This document shows positions 35,672 to 44,493 of a stretch of 64,000 nt of DNA, one piece after another. Under the pieces are notes generated by a model. That model was not told where the DNA came from. It saw only the letters and a list, made by a program, of their open reading frames with translations, and ran no database searches. The translations under genes and the position numbers were made by a program. Source of the stretch: an uncultured Collinsella sp. (GTDB lineage: Bacteria; Actinomycetota; Coriobacteriia; Coriobacteriales; Coriobacteriaceae); NCBI GenBank assembly GCA_958348225.1, contig CATVYG010000009.1, positions 1-64,000 of the forward strand. The letters run 5' to 3'. The stretch's first letter is position 1. Each line of letters starts with the position of its first letter.

Positions 35672-36271
35672 ATGTTCAACATTGTGCTGTATGCGCCCGA
35701 GATTCCGGCCAATACGGGCAATATCGGCCGTACTTGCGTGGTTACCGGTGCCCGCCTGCATCTGGTGGAGCCGCTGGGGTTTTCGCTCGACGACAAGACG
35801 GTGCGTCGCGCCGGCCTGGGCTACTGGCAGAATTTGGACGTGACGACCTATGCCGGCTGGGAGGATTTCCTTGCGCGCAACGGCCTCTCCCCCGCCGACG
35901 AGCGCCTACATCTGCTGACCAAAAAGGCACGCCGCACCTATGCGCAAAGCACCTACCGCGACGGCGACTACTTGGTCTTTGGCAGCGAGAGCTCGGGCAT
36001 TCCCGAGCCACTGCTCGCCGCGGCGCCCGAGCGCTGCGAGCGCATCCCGATGCTGCGCGATTGCGACTCGCTCGACAACGCCGAGGCCTGGGAAGCCCAC
36101 GAGGAATCGCTCGGGCATACCGAGGACGGCCATGAGGCCATCCTTCGGCAGGATATCTGCGGCAACTTCGTCAATCCGGACGACTACCGCATCAGCGCAC
36201 TCAACCTCTCCAACAGCGCCGCCATCGTCCTCTACGAAGCCCTGCGCCAAACAGGCTTTCCGGGAATGTGA
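35672..36271 (+). CDS. trmL: tRNA (cytidine(34)-2'-O)-methyltransferase TrmL
   Basis: This 199-residue SPOUT enzyme methylates the wobble ribose of tRNA-Leu. The start MFNIVLYAPEIPANTGNIGRT is the family signature, and the knot shows FGSESSGIPE and LSNSAAIVLYEALRQTGF near the C-terminus. AAGGAG lies before the ATG at 35672. The stop codon is provided by ATGTGA at 36266-36271, inside a long palindrome, so the last residue is Met encoded by the repeat. Length is near normal, and the change at the end is small. Confidence 0.94.
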   Translation: MFNIVLYAPEIPANTGNIGRTCVVTGARLHLVEPLGFSLDDKTVRRAGLGYWQNLDVTTYAGWEDFLARNGLSPADERLHLLTKKARRTYAQSTYRDGDYLVFGSESSGIPEPLLAAAPERCERIPMLRDCDSLDNAEAWEAHEESLGHTEDGHEAILRQDICGNFVNPDDYRISALNLSNSAAIVLYEALRQTGFPGM

Positions 36272-36298
36272 CAAAGGAACTGTCCCTTTGTCACATTC
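36264..36298. repeat. GTGACAAAGG palindrome, copy 1, supplying the trmL stop
   Basis: GAATGTGACAAAGG (36264-36277) pairs with CCTTTGTCACATTC (36285-36298). The TGA of trmL is at 36269-36271, inside the left arm. It is a close relative of the copies at 37521 and 41248. Confidence 0.88.
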
Positions 36299-36413
36299 AA
36301 GCACCATGTCGATGGCACACACCTAATTGATGCTCTAAATAACGGACCATCGCTTTTAATCAGAATTAACTAGAATAAAATGAAGTTAAACGGCGGTGTG
36401 GAAGGAGAGCCTT

Positions 36414-37514
36414 GTGGAATATCTCGAGAACCCGTTTACCCCCAGTTTTGGCGAGGTTCCTGCCCATCTCGCCGGCAGACAACAGATTATTCGGGATTTG
36501 GACCGTGCCTTCTTGAGCCAGCGCAGGCGCCCGGAATTGACCTCTATCTTCTCAGGCGCGCGTGGAACCGGTAAAACCGCTCTCATGTCATCCCTCGCGA
36601 CAAGGGCAGAAACCCACGGCTGGATAGCCGTAAAGACGACCGCGCTCCCGGGAATGCTTGAGGAAATCGAGTTCGGGGCGAAACGTGCTGCAGGCCATCT
36701 CATCGACCCGTCTAACAACTTCGAAGTCACCGGTCTCGAAATTGCACCATTCGGCAGCATCGAGGTCAATCGCGTTCATGATGTCTCAACCTGGCGCTAT
36801 CGCATGAGCGACATCATCGACCAGCTCAACGAGGCGGGCACCGGTCTGCTCGTCACGGTTGACGAGGTGGACCCGACACTCGACGAGATGATTCAGCTCG
36901 CAGCGACGTATCAGCACTTTGTGACCGATGGGAAACGCGTCGCCCTGCTCATGGCGGGACTTCCCAACAACGTATCGACGCTACTGAACCACAAGACGGT
37001 CTCGTTCCTTCGCCGCGCTCAACAATATCATCTGGGTCGCATTGCCGACTATGACGTGCGCGAGGCCCTAATTCGCACAATCCAGGAAAACGACCGCTTG
37101 GCAGATGCCGAGGGAATCGATAAGGCCGTTCGCTCGATTTCGGGCTTTCCCTTCCTTTTGCAGCTTGTGGGTTACCGCGCCTGGGATCTCACGAGCAACT
37201 CGAGGGAAATATCATCTCGCGACTTTGATCAGGGAATCAAAATCGCACGCGATGAAATGGACGACCGGATCCTCGCGGCAACCTATCGGGAACTCACTGC
37301 AGAGGACAAGCGATTTCTTATCGCCATGCTCGATGACGAGGAAGAGTCCGCCACCGCCGACCTTGTCGAGCGCCTTAAGCGTTCGCCGCAACAGGTCTCC
37401 CGCTACCGACGCCGCATGATAGACGCAGGCATTATTGGGGAACGCGGGCGCGGTATCGTCGCTTTTGAATTACCGTTCTTCCGCGACTATCTCGCCGCTC
37501 AATGCGTGAAATAG
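36414..37514 (+). CDS. AAA ATPase with C-terminal winged helix, ORC/Cdc6-like, copy 1
   Basis: This 366-residue protein begins EYLENPFTPSFGEVP and has Walker A GARGTGKTAL (near residue 48), Walker B LLVTVDEVDP (near 145), and ends in a helix-turn-helix-like region (SPQQVSRYRRRMIDAGII). It is an AAA_16-type ATPase with a conserved NPFxPxxGxxPxxLxGR start, shared with the ATPase at 40061-41179. Its role is unknown; such proteins often act in DNA-based defence or regulation. The start is the GTG at 36414 with AAGGAG upstream. It is flanked on both sides by the GTGACAAAGG palindromes. Confidence 0.8.
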   Translation: MEYLENPFTPSFGEVPAHLAGRQQIIRDLDRAFLSQRRRPELTSIFSGARGTGKTALMSSLATRAETHGWIAVKTTALPGMLEEIEFGAKRAAGHLIDPSNNFEVTGLEIAPFGSIEVNRVHDVSTWRYRMSDIIDQLNEAGTGLLVTVDEVDPTLDEMIQLAATYQHFVTDGKRVALLMAGLPNNVSTLLNHKTVSFLRRAQQYHLGRIADYDVREALIRTIQENDRLADAEGIDKAVRSISGFPFLLQLVGYRAWDLTSNSREISSRDFDQGIKIARDEMDDRILAATYRELTAEDKRFLIAMLDDEEESATADLVERLKRSPQQVSRYRRRMIDAGIIGERGRGIVAFELPFFRDYLAAQCVK

Positions 37515-37520
37515 GCATCA

Positions 37521-37551
37521 ATGTGACAAAGGGACAGTCCCTTTGTCACAT
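37521..37551. repeat. GTGACAAAGG palindrome, copy 2
   Basis: ATGTGACAAAGGGAC (37521-37535) is exactly mirrored by GTCCCTTTGTCACAT (37537-37551) around one A. It lies 7 bases after the ATPase stop and 4 bases before the convergent UvrA-like stop, so it could terminate both. Confidence 0.92.
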
Positions 37552-37554
37552 CGC

Positions 37555-40035
37555 CTATAGATAACGACCGGTAATGCTCTTGGAGCAGGCCGCGATGTCG
37601 CCCGGCGTGCCAGCGCAGACGATTTGCCCGCCCGCATCGCCACCGTCCGGGCCCATGTCGATCACATAATCGGCGTTACGGATGAGGTCGAGGTCGTGCT
37701 CGATCACGACAACTGTGGCGCCCTTGGCAACGAGGCCGTCGAACACACTCAGCAGCACCTGAACATCGAGCGGGTGCAGGCCAATTGTGGGTTCGTCGAA
37801 CACGAATACGGCATCATCCTGCACGCGGCCCATCTCGCTCGCGAGCTTAAGGCGCTGCGCCTCGCCGCCCGAAAGCGCCGGCGTGGGCTCGCCGAGCGTG
37901 AGATAACCCAAGCCCAGGTCGTGCAGGGTCTGCAGACGCGTCTGAACTTTCTTGAGTCCCAGTGTGGCGTCGAGGGCCTCGTCCACACTCATATCCATGA
38001 GCTGCGGCAACGTGAGCAGGCTCCCGTCCTTGCCCTCGCGATGGATATGCGAAGCAGCGTCTGCATAACGCGAGCCGCGGCATGCCGGGCAGACGATCTC
38101 GACATCGGGCAAAAACTGCACGTCGAGCGATATCGAGCCCGTGCCATCGCACGTAGGGCAGCGCAGAGTGCCAGTGTTGTAGCTAAAGGCGCCCGCCTTG
38201 TAGCCGGCCGCCTTAGCCTCGGGCGTACGGGCGAAGGCGCGACGCAGCTCGTCATGGATGTCAGCATAAGTTGCCACCGTCGAGCGCACGTTGGCGCCGA
38301 TAGGCGTAGCGTCAATCAGATTTGCACGGGCAATGCCCTCGGCATCGACCCAACGCACGTGCCCCGGCAGGCGCTCGCCGGCTGCCTGCGCCTTGAGTGC
38401 CGGAATGAGCGTCTCGAGTACCAACGTCGTCTTACCCGAACCCGAAACGCCCGTCACCGCGACCAAGCGACCGCGCGGGATATCAACTTCGAGCGGCTTG
38501 ACGGTATGGATGGCATCGGTCGCCATGCGGATATGGCCCCGGTCGAACATTTCCTCGTCGGACACCTGCGGGCGCAAGCGCTTGGACTCTGCGCGCAAAA
38601 ACGGGGCGATGCGGCTGCCCTGCGATTGTTCGACCTCGTCCACCGTGCCAGTGGCAATCACATTACCGCCGCCTGCTCCGGCAACGGGGCCCATCTCAAC
38701 CAGATAGTCGGCTTCCGCTAGTACGCGCGTATCGTGGTCGACAACAACCACGGTGTTGCCGTCATCCACCAGATCGCGCATCACGCCCACCAGGCCGTCA
38801 ACGTTAGCAGGATGCAAGCCAATCGAAGGCTCGTCCAGCACATAAAGCACGCCCGTCGATCGGTTGCGCACCACGCGGGCAAGCTGCACGCGCTGGCGCT
38901 CACCCGTGGAGAGCGTGGCGCCGGCGCGATCGAGCGAAAGATAATCGAGGCCCAGATCGACTAGGCGACGGGCCGCACCCAAAAACGAATCGCAGATATC
39001 CGTCGCCATGAGCTGCATCTCGGTGGGCAGCGCTGCGGGCACCCCGCGCACCCACTCAATCGCCTCGCCTAATGTCATGGCCGCGGCCTGCGCCAGATTG
39101 ATACCATGCACCCGGGGCTGGCGCGCAGCCTCGGAGAGACGCGTGCCGCCACAGTCACGGCACGGGCCCTCGCGCAAAAAGCGCGCCACGCGCTTAAGCC
39201 CCTTATCGTCCTTAACCTTGGCGAGCGCATTCTCGACGGTATAGACGGCGTTGTAATAGGTAAAGTCGAGCGGCGTGGCGCCTTCGCCGTTTTTGGGAAC
39301 GTAGAGAATATGCTTCTTAACCGCCGGACCGTGGAACACGATGTCGCGCTCAGCGGGCGTGAGCTGGTTAAACGGCACGTCAGTGCGTACGCCCATCTCG
39401 CCGGCTACCTGCTTCATCAGATCCCACATGAGCGTGCCCCAAGGAAGCACCGCGCCCTCGTTGATAGTCTTTGACTCGTCGGGCACCAGGCTCGACTCGT
39501 CCACCTCGCGCATGACACCGGTGCCGCCACAGGTGGGACACGCGCCGCCGCTGTTAAAGGCAAGGTCCTCGGCACTCGGCGCGTAGAACTCGCGGCCGCA
39601 TGTCGGACACGTGAGCGACAGGCCCGCAGCCACGTTAAGGCTCGGCTCCACGCGCGCCCCGCAGTGCGGGCACACGTGATGGGCGCAACGGCTAAAGAGC
39701 AGACGCAGGCTATTGTTGAGCTCGGTCATGGTGCCAAAAGTGGAACGCACGCCCGGCACGCTCGGACGCTGGTGCAGCGCGAGCGCCGCCGGCACGTGCA
39801 GCACCTCATCCACCTGAGCGTGCTCGGCCTGCGTCAGACGACGGCGGGTATAGGTGCTGAGCGCCTCCAAGTAGCGACGCGAGCCCTCGGCGTAAAGAAC
39901 GCCCAGCGCCAGCGAACTCTTGCCCGAGCCCGACACGCCGGCAATACCCACGAGCCTTCCCAGCGGAATATCGATATCGATGTTCTTGAGGTTATGGACG
40001 CGCGCGCCACGTACCTCGATAGCCTGCGGGCTCAT
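37555..40035 (-). CDS. UvrA paralogue (UvrA2/DrrC-like ABC-ATPase)
   Basis: This 826-residue protein has both UvrA ATPase halves: GVSGSGKSSLALGVLYAE near residue 35, GVSGSGKTTLVLETL near 500, ABC signatures LSTGERQRVQLARV and LSGGEAQRLKLASE, and zinc-finger segments CPTCGREF, CPTCGGTG, CPTCDGTG and CPACRGSRY. It is about 100 residues shorter than housekeeping UvrA (about 940). Short UvrA paralogues (UvrA2/DrrC) give tolerance to DNA-damaging drugs without a matching UvrB partner. No uvrB or uvrC is near. The start at 40035 is uncertain; a GTG at 40050 is an alternative. It follows an ATPase gene by about 25 bases and probably shares its transcript. Confidence 0.88.
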   Translation of the reverse strand: MSPQAIEVRGARVHNLKNIDIDIPLGRLVGIAGVSGSGKSSLALGVLYAEGSRRYLEALSTYTRRRLTQAEHAQVDEVLHVPAALALHQRPSVPGVRSTFGTMTELNNSLRLLFSRCAHHVCPHCGARVEPSLNVAAGLSLTCPTCGREFYAPSAEDLAFNSGGACPTCGGTGVMREVDESSLVPDESKTINEGAVLPWGTLMWDLMKQVAGEMGVRTDVPFNQLTPAERDIVFHGPAVKKHILYVPKNGEGATPLDFTYYNAVYTVENALAKVKDDKGLKRVARFLREGPCRDCGGTRLSEAARQPRVHGINLAQAAAMTLGEAIEWVRGVPAALPTEMQLMATDICDSFLGAARRLVDLGLDYLSLDRAGATLSTGERQRVQLARVVRNRSTGVLYVLDEPSIGLHPANVDGLVGVMRDLVDDGNTVVVVDHDTRVLAEADYLVEMGPVAGAGGGNVIATGTVDEVEQSQGSRIAPFLRAESKRLRPQVSDEEMFDRGHIRMATDAIHTVKPLEVDIPRGRLVAVTGVSGSGKTTLVLETLIPALKAQAAGERLPGHVRWVDAEGIARANLIDATPIGANVRSTVATYADIHDELRRAFARTPEAKAAGYKAGAFSYNTGTLRCPTCDGTGSISLDVQFLPDVEIVCPACRGSRYADAASHIHREGKDGSLLTLPQLMDMSVDEALDATLGLKKVQTRLQTLHDLGLGYLTLGEPTPALSGGEAQRLKLASEMGRVQDDAVFVFDEPTIGLHPLDVQVLLSVFDGLVAKGATVVVIEHDLDLIRNADYVIDMGPDGGDAGGQIVCAGTPGDIAACSKSITGRYL

Positions 40036-40060
40036 CTTCTGTTCTGTCACCTTTATCACC

Positions 40061-41179
40061 CTACTCGTGCCATAAAATGCGGTCGCGAATGTACTTGCCC
40101 AGCATGGGCACGGTAAACCGGACAAGGCCGTATCCGGCGGCCTCGATGACGCGCTCGCGAATCAGGCTTGCACGATATTTACTCGCCCAGCTCTGGGTGC
40201 GATCGCAACGCTCAATGATATCCGCCATGCGCGTCGGCTTGTCCTCGTCAACCGCCATGGCCTCGATAAAGAGGCGCTGGGGGCTACGCAGCCCGTAATA
40301 CAGAGGTGCGTCGACCGCTTCATAGAACTCGGAGACGGCATCCGCATGGCCAGCCTCGACATCGCACGCTTCAATGACCTGCGAATTGCGCCGGACAGCA
40401 GAGCGCCACATGTAATATCCCACCAGCTGAACCATATAGGGATGCCCCATGCTCTTGCGTGCCGCAAGGTCCGCGGTCTCCGCATCAACGTAAAGACCAG
40501 CACATTCGACCGTCTGGATATATGAATCGCGCACCTGGGGCAAAGAAATCGCCCCCAACGTACGCTGCTGGGCGCGCCGCAAAAACGTCACGCTCGGCTC
40601 TTCGAGCAGATCGTCAACCATACTGGGTAAGCCGGCAAAAACCAGCGCAAGACCGCGCTGGTCGCTATCGGACAAGCCCGTAGCGTCCTGGTCTCCGAGC
40701 ACCTGCTGATAGAGAACGGCAAGAGCCGCCAGCTCCTCGATTGACGCAGACTGTGCCTCGTCAATCGCAAACAGTATGCCCTTACCCGGACCGAGCCTCT
40801 TGAGCCTCTCGTTGACCAGCCCCCGCAACGTCTCGCCTTTTGCCCGCGCCGCCTCGACCGACATTCGACCAAATGACGGCCCAAACTCCATTGACGTCAC
40901 AACGGGTTTATTCGAGCGGAGCGCGTCGGCCAAGCGGTCGCACAAGCCAAGCGAAGCGGAATCAGAGACAACCACCCACCCGCGCTCGTTGGCAAGACGC
41001 TGCAGCTCCCGCAGAAGAACCGTTTTGCCACAGCCACGGTTTCCCGTAATGAGCATGAGCCTGCCCGGCGCTCCGGCACCGTTATCGAGTCCTTCCTCAA
41101 AATCTTCGATGACCGACTCGCGACCGATGAGCACCGGAGGTCGCTTACCAGCCGTTGGCTTAAAGGGATTTGGATTCAT
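40061..41179 (-). CDS. AAA ATPase with C-terminal winged helix, ORC/Cdc6-like, copy 2
   Basis: This 372-residue ATPase begins MNPNPFKPTAGKRPPVLIGR, with Walker A TGNRGCGKTVLL (near residue 46) and Walker B-type FAIDEAQSAS (near 140), followed by helical lid elements and a winged-helix-like end (RASLIRERVIEAAGYGLV). It is a distant paralogue of the ATPase at 36414-37514. GAGGAG precedes the ATG. It is the first gene of a transcript with the UvrA paralogue, so the two may act on the same DNA or complex. Three 10-bp repeats lie upstream. Confidence 0.82.
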   Translation of the reverse strand: MNPNPFKPTAGKRPPVLIGRESVIEDFEEGLDNGAGAPGRLMLITGNRGCGKTVLLRELQRLANERGWVVVSDSASLGLCDRLADALRSNKPVVTSMEFGPSFGRMSVEAARAKGETLRGLVNERLKRLGPGKGILFAIDEAQSASIEELAALAVLYQQVLGDQDATGLSDSDQRGLALVFAGLPSMVDDLLEEPSVTFLRRAQQRTLGAISLPQVRDSYIQTVECAGLYVDAETADLAARKSMGHPYMVQLVGYYMWRSAVRRNSQVIEACDVEAGHADAVSEFYEAVDAPLYYGLRSPQRLFIEAMAVDEDKPTRMADIIERCDRTQSWASKYRASLIRERVIEAAGYGLVRFTVPMLGKYIRDRILWHE

Positions 41180-41214
41180 GTCGGTCTCCTCGGATTGGCA
41201 AAGGCTGGCAATAG

Positions 41215-41244
41215 TTATACCAACTTATACCGAGTTATACCAAC
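41215..41244. repeat. Three tandem 10-bp TTATACC repeats upstream of the ATPase-uvrA2 operon
   Basis: TTATACCAAC, TTATACCGAG and TTATACCAAC follow without gaps 36 bases before the ATPase start. Read on the minus strand each contains TATAA, so they include a likely -10 box. The 10-bp step places the copies on one face of the helix. Confidence 0.6.
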
Positions 41245-41247
41245 TCG

Positions 41248-41278
41248 ATGTGACAAAGGGACTGTCCCTTTGTCACAT
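41248..41278. repeat. GTGACAAAGG palindrome, copy 3, supplying the GTPase stop
   Basis: ATGTGACAAAGGGAC (41248-41262) and GTCCCTTTGTCACAT (41264-41278) are exact arms around one T. The stop TGA of the leftward GTPase gene (41273-41275) is in the right arm, again as ATGTGA. Confidence 0.92.
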
Positions 41279-43276
41279 GTGGCCGAAAAATTCCGCGTCG
41301 GCGGGGCGATAGGGGCGGAAGGTGGCGGGATCGATCTTTACGTGTGCCGCGGCGGGCACGTCGTACCATTTGACCGTGTAGCCGGCGCCGTGGGCGCAAA
41401 AGACCGAATCGGGCGTATTGGGCAGATCGGCCTCGGGCTCGTAGGCGGCCGCCTCGATGACGCGCTCGGCATCATGACAAGCCGCATAACCGGCGAACTC
41501 AAGGTACAAATGCCCGCGGCCGCTCGTGTAGGCAGCCACCTCCAGCGCGTAATCCTGTACCTCGGATGCCGGCACGCGACCCACGAGCTTCGCCCGGTCA
41601 CCCGCCATCGCCGGCGGCTCGTACTCAGCGCCCATGCGCGTGACATCCGAAAGCGCCCTGCCCACGCAATCTCCCGGCACCTCGAGCTCAAAGTGGTACC
41701 ACGGCTCCAACAGTACCGCCGCGCCGGCCTCACGCGCCTGCATGAGCCCCTGGCGAATCGCACGGTACGTGGCCTGGCGAAAATCGCCGCCCTCGGTGTG
41801 TTTGGCATGCGCGCGGCCGCCCGTGAGCGTAATGCGCACATCGGTGATGGGCGAGCCGGTCAGCACGCCCAGGTGGTCGCGCTCCATGGCGTTGGTGAGT
41901 GCCAGACGCTGCCAGTTAAGATCGAACTCGTCGGTCGAGGTCACGGTGCCAAACTGCACGCCCGAACCCGCCGGCAACGGCTCCAGGCACAGATGCACTT
42001 CGGCATAGTGGCGCAGTGGCTCAAAATGGCCCACACCCTCGACCGGCTGCGAAATAGTCTCCTTATAGAGAATGCCGCCGGGCTCAAACTCGACCGCAAG
42101 GCCAAAACGATCGGCCAGCACGCGCTGCACGACCTCGAGCTGCACGGCGCCCATCAACTGCAGGTGAATCTGCTCAAGATGCGTATTCCAGCTTACGCCG
42201 AGCATGGGATCTTCGTCCGCCAACTCAGTCAATGCTTTGAACACCGTATGGACGTCGTGTTCGCCCGGCAGCACCGTATAGGTGAGGACTGGCGCAATGA
42301 CGGGCGCATCGCCCGCGGGCTCCGCGCCCAGGGCGTCCCCTGGGCGAACGTGCGCAAGGCCCGTCACGGCGCAGATGCCGCCAGCGGCAACTTCCTGGGC
42401 AAGCTCGTATTTCTCACCGTTATAGATGCGCACCTGGTCGATCTTTTGCCCCCAAGTGGAGGCGCCAGAGCATCCCTCGACAACTTGCTTTGCGCGCAGC
42501 ACACCGCCCGTCACCTTAACCCAGGCAAGACGCTCACCACGGTCTCCACGACTCACGCGATAGACGCGCGCGGCAAACTCCGGGAGCCACGCCTGTTCAC
42601 GCATCAGCGCGCATATGCCATCCAGCAACTCGTCCACGCCTTGGTCCTTGAGCGCCGAGCCGGCAAAGCAGGGAAAGAGCTTGCGCTCGGCAACCATGCG
42701 CGAAAGCGTTGCGACGGAAAGCTCGCCTGCCTCAAGAAACTCCTCGAGCGCCGCCTCGTCCAGCGCAGCAGCGTCCTCCTGATTGGCGCCGCCCGCCAGC
42801 AGTTCGCCGGCATCCAGGCAGCCCTCGGAAAGACGCTGCCTAAGTTGTGCCAGCAAAACATCGCGGCCGGGATGCTCCAAGTCGATTTTGTTGATAAAGA
42901 TGAACGTCGGGATGTCATAGCGCGCAAGCAGGCGCCACAGGGTTTCGGTGTGCCCTTGCACGCCGTCATTGGCGCCCACAACCAAAATCGCGTAGTCGAG
43001 TGCGCGCAGCGTGCGCTCCGCCTCGGCAGAAAAATCGACATGCCCCGGCGCATCCACGAGCATGACGTGGGTATCGCCATGGTCGAGCACGGCCTGCGAC
43101 GAGAAGATCGTAATGCCACGCTCGCGCTCGATCGCGTTGGTGTCCAGGTGCGAATCGCCATCGTCAACGCGGCCGCGCTTGCGAATGCGACCCGCGTTGA
43201 ACAGCATGGCCTCGGCCAGCGTGGTCTTGCCGGCATCGACATGCGCCAAGATTCCAACGACCGCTTGCTTCGACAT
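41273..43276 (-). CDS. TetM/OtrA-like ribosomal protection-type GTPase (EF-G paralogue)
   Basis: This 667-residue translational GTPase begins VVGILAHVDAGKTTLAEAML, then has RERGITI, DAPGHVDFSAE and FINKIDLEHPG (G1-G4). It resembles the tetracycline ribosomal protection group (TetM, TetO, OtrA) in the body and in the domain IV loop around LLEPWYHFELEVPG. Resistance proteins free the ribosome of tetracycline; chromosomal relatives with other roles also exist, so resistance is not shown. The C-terminus ends AEFFGHM, with the stop provided by a palindrome. AGGAG lies before the ATG at 43276; a 23-codon longer opening is rejected. Confidence 0.85.
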   Translation of the reverse strand: MSKQAVVGILAHVDAGKTTLAEAMLFNAGRIRKRGRVDDGDSHLDTNAIERERGITIFSSQAVLDHGDTHVMLVDAPGHVDFSAEAERTLRALDYAILVVGANDGVQGHTETLWRLLARYDIPTFIFINKIDLEHPGRDVLLAQLRQRLSEGCLDAGELLAGGANQEDAAALDEAALEEFLEAGELSVATLSRMVAERKLFPCFAGSALKDQGVDELLDGICALMREQAWLPEFAARVYRVSRGDRGERLAWVKVTGGVLRAKQVVEGCSGASTWGQKIDQVRIYNGEKYELAQEVAAGGICAVTGLAHVRPGDALGAEPAGDAPVIAPVLTYTVLPGEHDVHTVFKALTELADEDPMLGVSWNTHLEQIHLQLMGAVQLEVVQRVLADRFGLAVEFEPGGILYKETISQPVEGVGHFEPLRHYAEVHLCLEPLPAGSGVQFGTVTSTDEFDLNWQRLALTNAMERDHLGVLTGSPITDVRITLTGGRAHAKHTEGGDFRQATYRAIRQGLMQAREAGAAVLLEPWYHFELEVPGDCVGRALSDVTRMGAEYEPPAMAGDRAKLVGRVPASEVQDYALEVAAYTSGRGHLYLEFAGYAACHDAERVIEAAAYEPEADLPNTPDSVFCAHGAGYTVKWYDVPAAAHVKIDPATFRPYRPADAEFFGHM

Positions 43277-43582
43277 GGCTCTCCTCTTATTGCAAGCCCA
43301 TCGCACGCGGCAACGGGCATCCTCGTTCCACACTGGATGATACAATTTACGGGCCGGCGGGCGAAGCGGGCCCTATCCCCCGACCGAGCTCATCGCCCTG
43401 CGTTGCCGCGCGGCGATTTTCGTAGGTTCGCGCCTTGCGAAAGCCGGCACCTCCCCTTTTTGTCTGCCCGGGTTCATCTGGGGCGGTAACAATGCGAGTC
43501 CCACAACGACGCGTTTTACCAAAAATGGCCCCACTCGGGGCCATTTTTTATTTGAGCTGGGTGATGATACGTGCCTTGGCTC
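43277..43582. other. Spacer upstream of the protection-type GTPase gene
   Basis: This stretch holds the GTPase promoter region, GC-rich dyads (CCGGCGGGC/GGGCCC near 43351-43373) and a terminator at 43521-43548. I see no gene, tRNA or known regulatory RNA. Confidence 0.4.
43521..43552 (-). terminator. Terminator of the acetyltransferase gene
   Basis: AAAAATGGCCCC (43521-43532) pairs with GGGGCCATTTTT (43537-43548) with A/T tracts on both sides, 34 bases after the leftward acetyltransferase stop. Confidence 0.9.
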
Positions 43583-44074
43583 CTACGCCTCGCGCAGCCA
43601 ATCAAACGCGACACGCGCCGTGCCGTCGGACACATAGACGATACCGACACGCTCGAACCCCGCCTTGGCGATGGCGCCCTGCATGGGCAAGTTGTCCTCG
43701 TGCGTGTCAATACGCAGATGGTCGGCGCATTCCTTGGCAAAGGCGAACATCGCAGCCGCGATACCGTGCACGGTGCCGTCGGATGCCACACGGTGCAGCA
43801 CGGCGTACGGAGTGTCGCTGCGCCACCGACCGTCCTCAATGACGTCATAGCACTCGTCCGGACCCGGTAAAAAGGCAAACGTCGCTACCACGTGACCGTC
43901 AACTTCGCACACATAGCTGCCACCGGCGGCGATATCGGCAGCCAGCTGCTCGGCCGAAGGCGTGCCCTCGGGCCACTGCGTGGCGTTGCCATGCGCGCGC
44001 ATAAAGGCGCGGGCCACGTCATAGATGGCCATGACGGCGAGAATGTCGGTATCGAGGGTTTTTCTGATCATCAC
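43583..44074 (-). CDS. GNAT family N-acetyltransferase
   Basis: This 163-residue protein is a GNAT acyltransferase. It begins RKTLDTDILAVMAIYDVARAFM, and has the acetyl-CoA-binding region VASDGTVHGIAAAMFAFAKE near residue 98, then LRIDTHEDNLPMQGAIAKAGFERVG, with the family's N-and-F pattern. Relatives often act on small amines or peptides; the substrate is unknown. A GTG at 44074, or an ATG one codon later, is the start; GAGG lies before both. Confidence 0.88.
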   Translation of the reverse strand: MMIRKTLDTDILAVMAIYDVARAFMRAHGNATQWPEGTPSAEQLAADIAAGGSYVCEVDGHVVATFAFLPGPDECYDVIEDGRWRSDTPYAVLHRVASDGTVHGIAAAMFAFAKECADHLRIDTHEDNLPMQGAIAKAGFERVGIVYVSDGTARVAFDWLREA

Positions 44075-44148
44075 GCGGCGACCTCATGTTTATTGGTATC
44101 ACTTTGGTTGAGCAATGATACCAGCGTTTGGAAAGAGGCGCGAAGCAG

Positions 44149-44445
44149 ATGGGAAGCAAAAAGCGAGCCGCCTGGTCAAAGGCCAAAAGCGAGTTTTTGG
44201 GCGCTGCTACCGGCGGCGATATGAGCGACCTGTTTGCACGCGAGGACGAGCGTCGCGACGCCCTGGACGCCGAGCGCGATGAAGCCTGGCGCTATAAGTC
44301 GTGCGAGCGTAAGAACCGTTACGACACGCGCGCCGAGGCCGAGGCAGTTATGGCCGACTGCGAAAACCGCGGGAGACGTGGTTTGGCCTGCTACAAATGC
44401 GAATACTGCGGCGGCTGGCACCTGACGTCGCATCCTTGGAAATAG
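44149..44445 (+). CDS. Small zinc-ribbon-like protein
   Basis: This 98-residue protein is unassigned. It is basic at its N-terminus (MGSKKRAAWSKAKSEF) and ends with CYKCEYCGGWHLTSH, a Cys-X2-Cys-X2-Cys plus His arrangement that looks like a zinc-binding knuckle with a GWHLTS tail, seen in small phage-like and actinobacterial proteins. The middle segment is charged and probably helical. GAAAGAGG lies about 10 bases before the ATG at 44149. A nucleic-acid or protein-binding role is possible. Confidence 0.65.
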   Translation: MGSKKRAAWSKAKSEFLGAATGGDMSDLFAREDERRDALDAERDEAWRYKSCERKNRYDTRAEAEAVMADCENRGRRGLACYKCEYCGGWHLTSHPWK

Positions 44446-44493
44446 ACCCCGCATCGGCACGGCACTGACGGAGCGCCAACCGTCGCACGCAAG

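Noticed and set aside
34321..35796. A 491-residue reading frame opposite the CobW gene
   Set aside because: GC-rich codon bias leaves the antisense frame open; the composition is low-complexity and the sense gene is certain.
36264..37551. Insertion sequence carrying the first ATPase gene
   Set aside because: The flanking palindromes are not inverted terminal repeats of a transposon, and there is no transposase or clear target duplication.
41195..43489. A 764-residue reading frame opposite the ribosomal protection-type GTPase gene
   Set aside because: It is an antisense shadow of a clear GTPase and has no recognisable domain.
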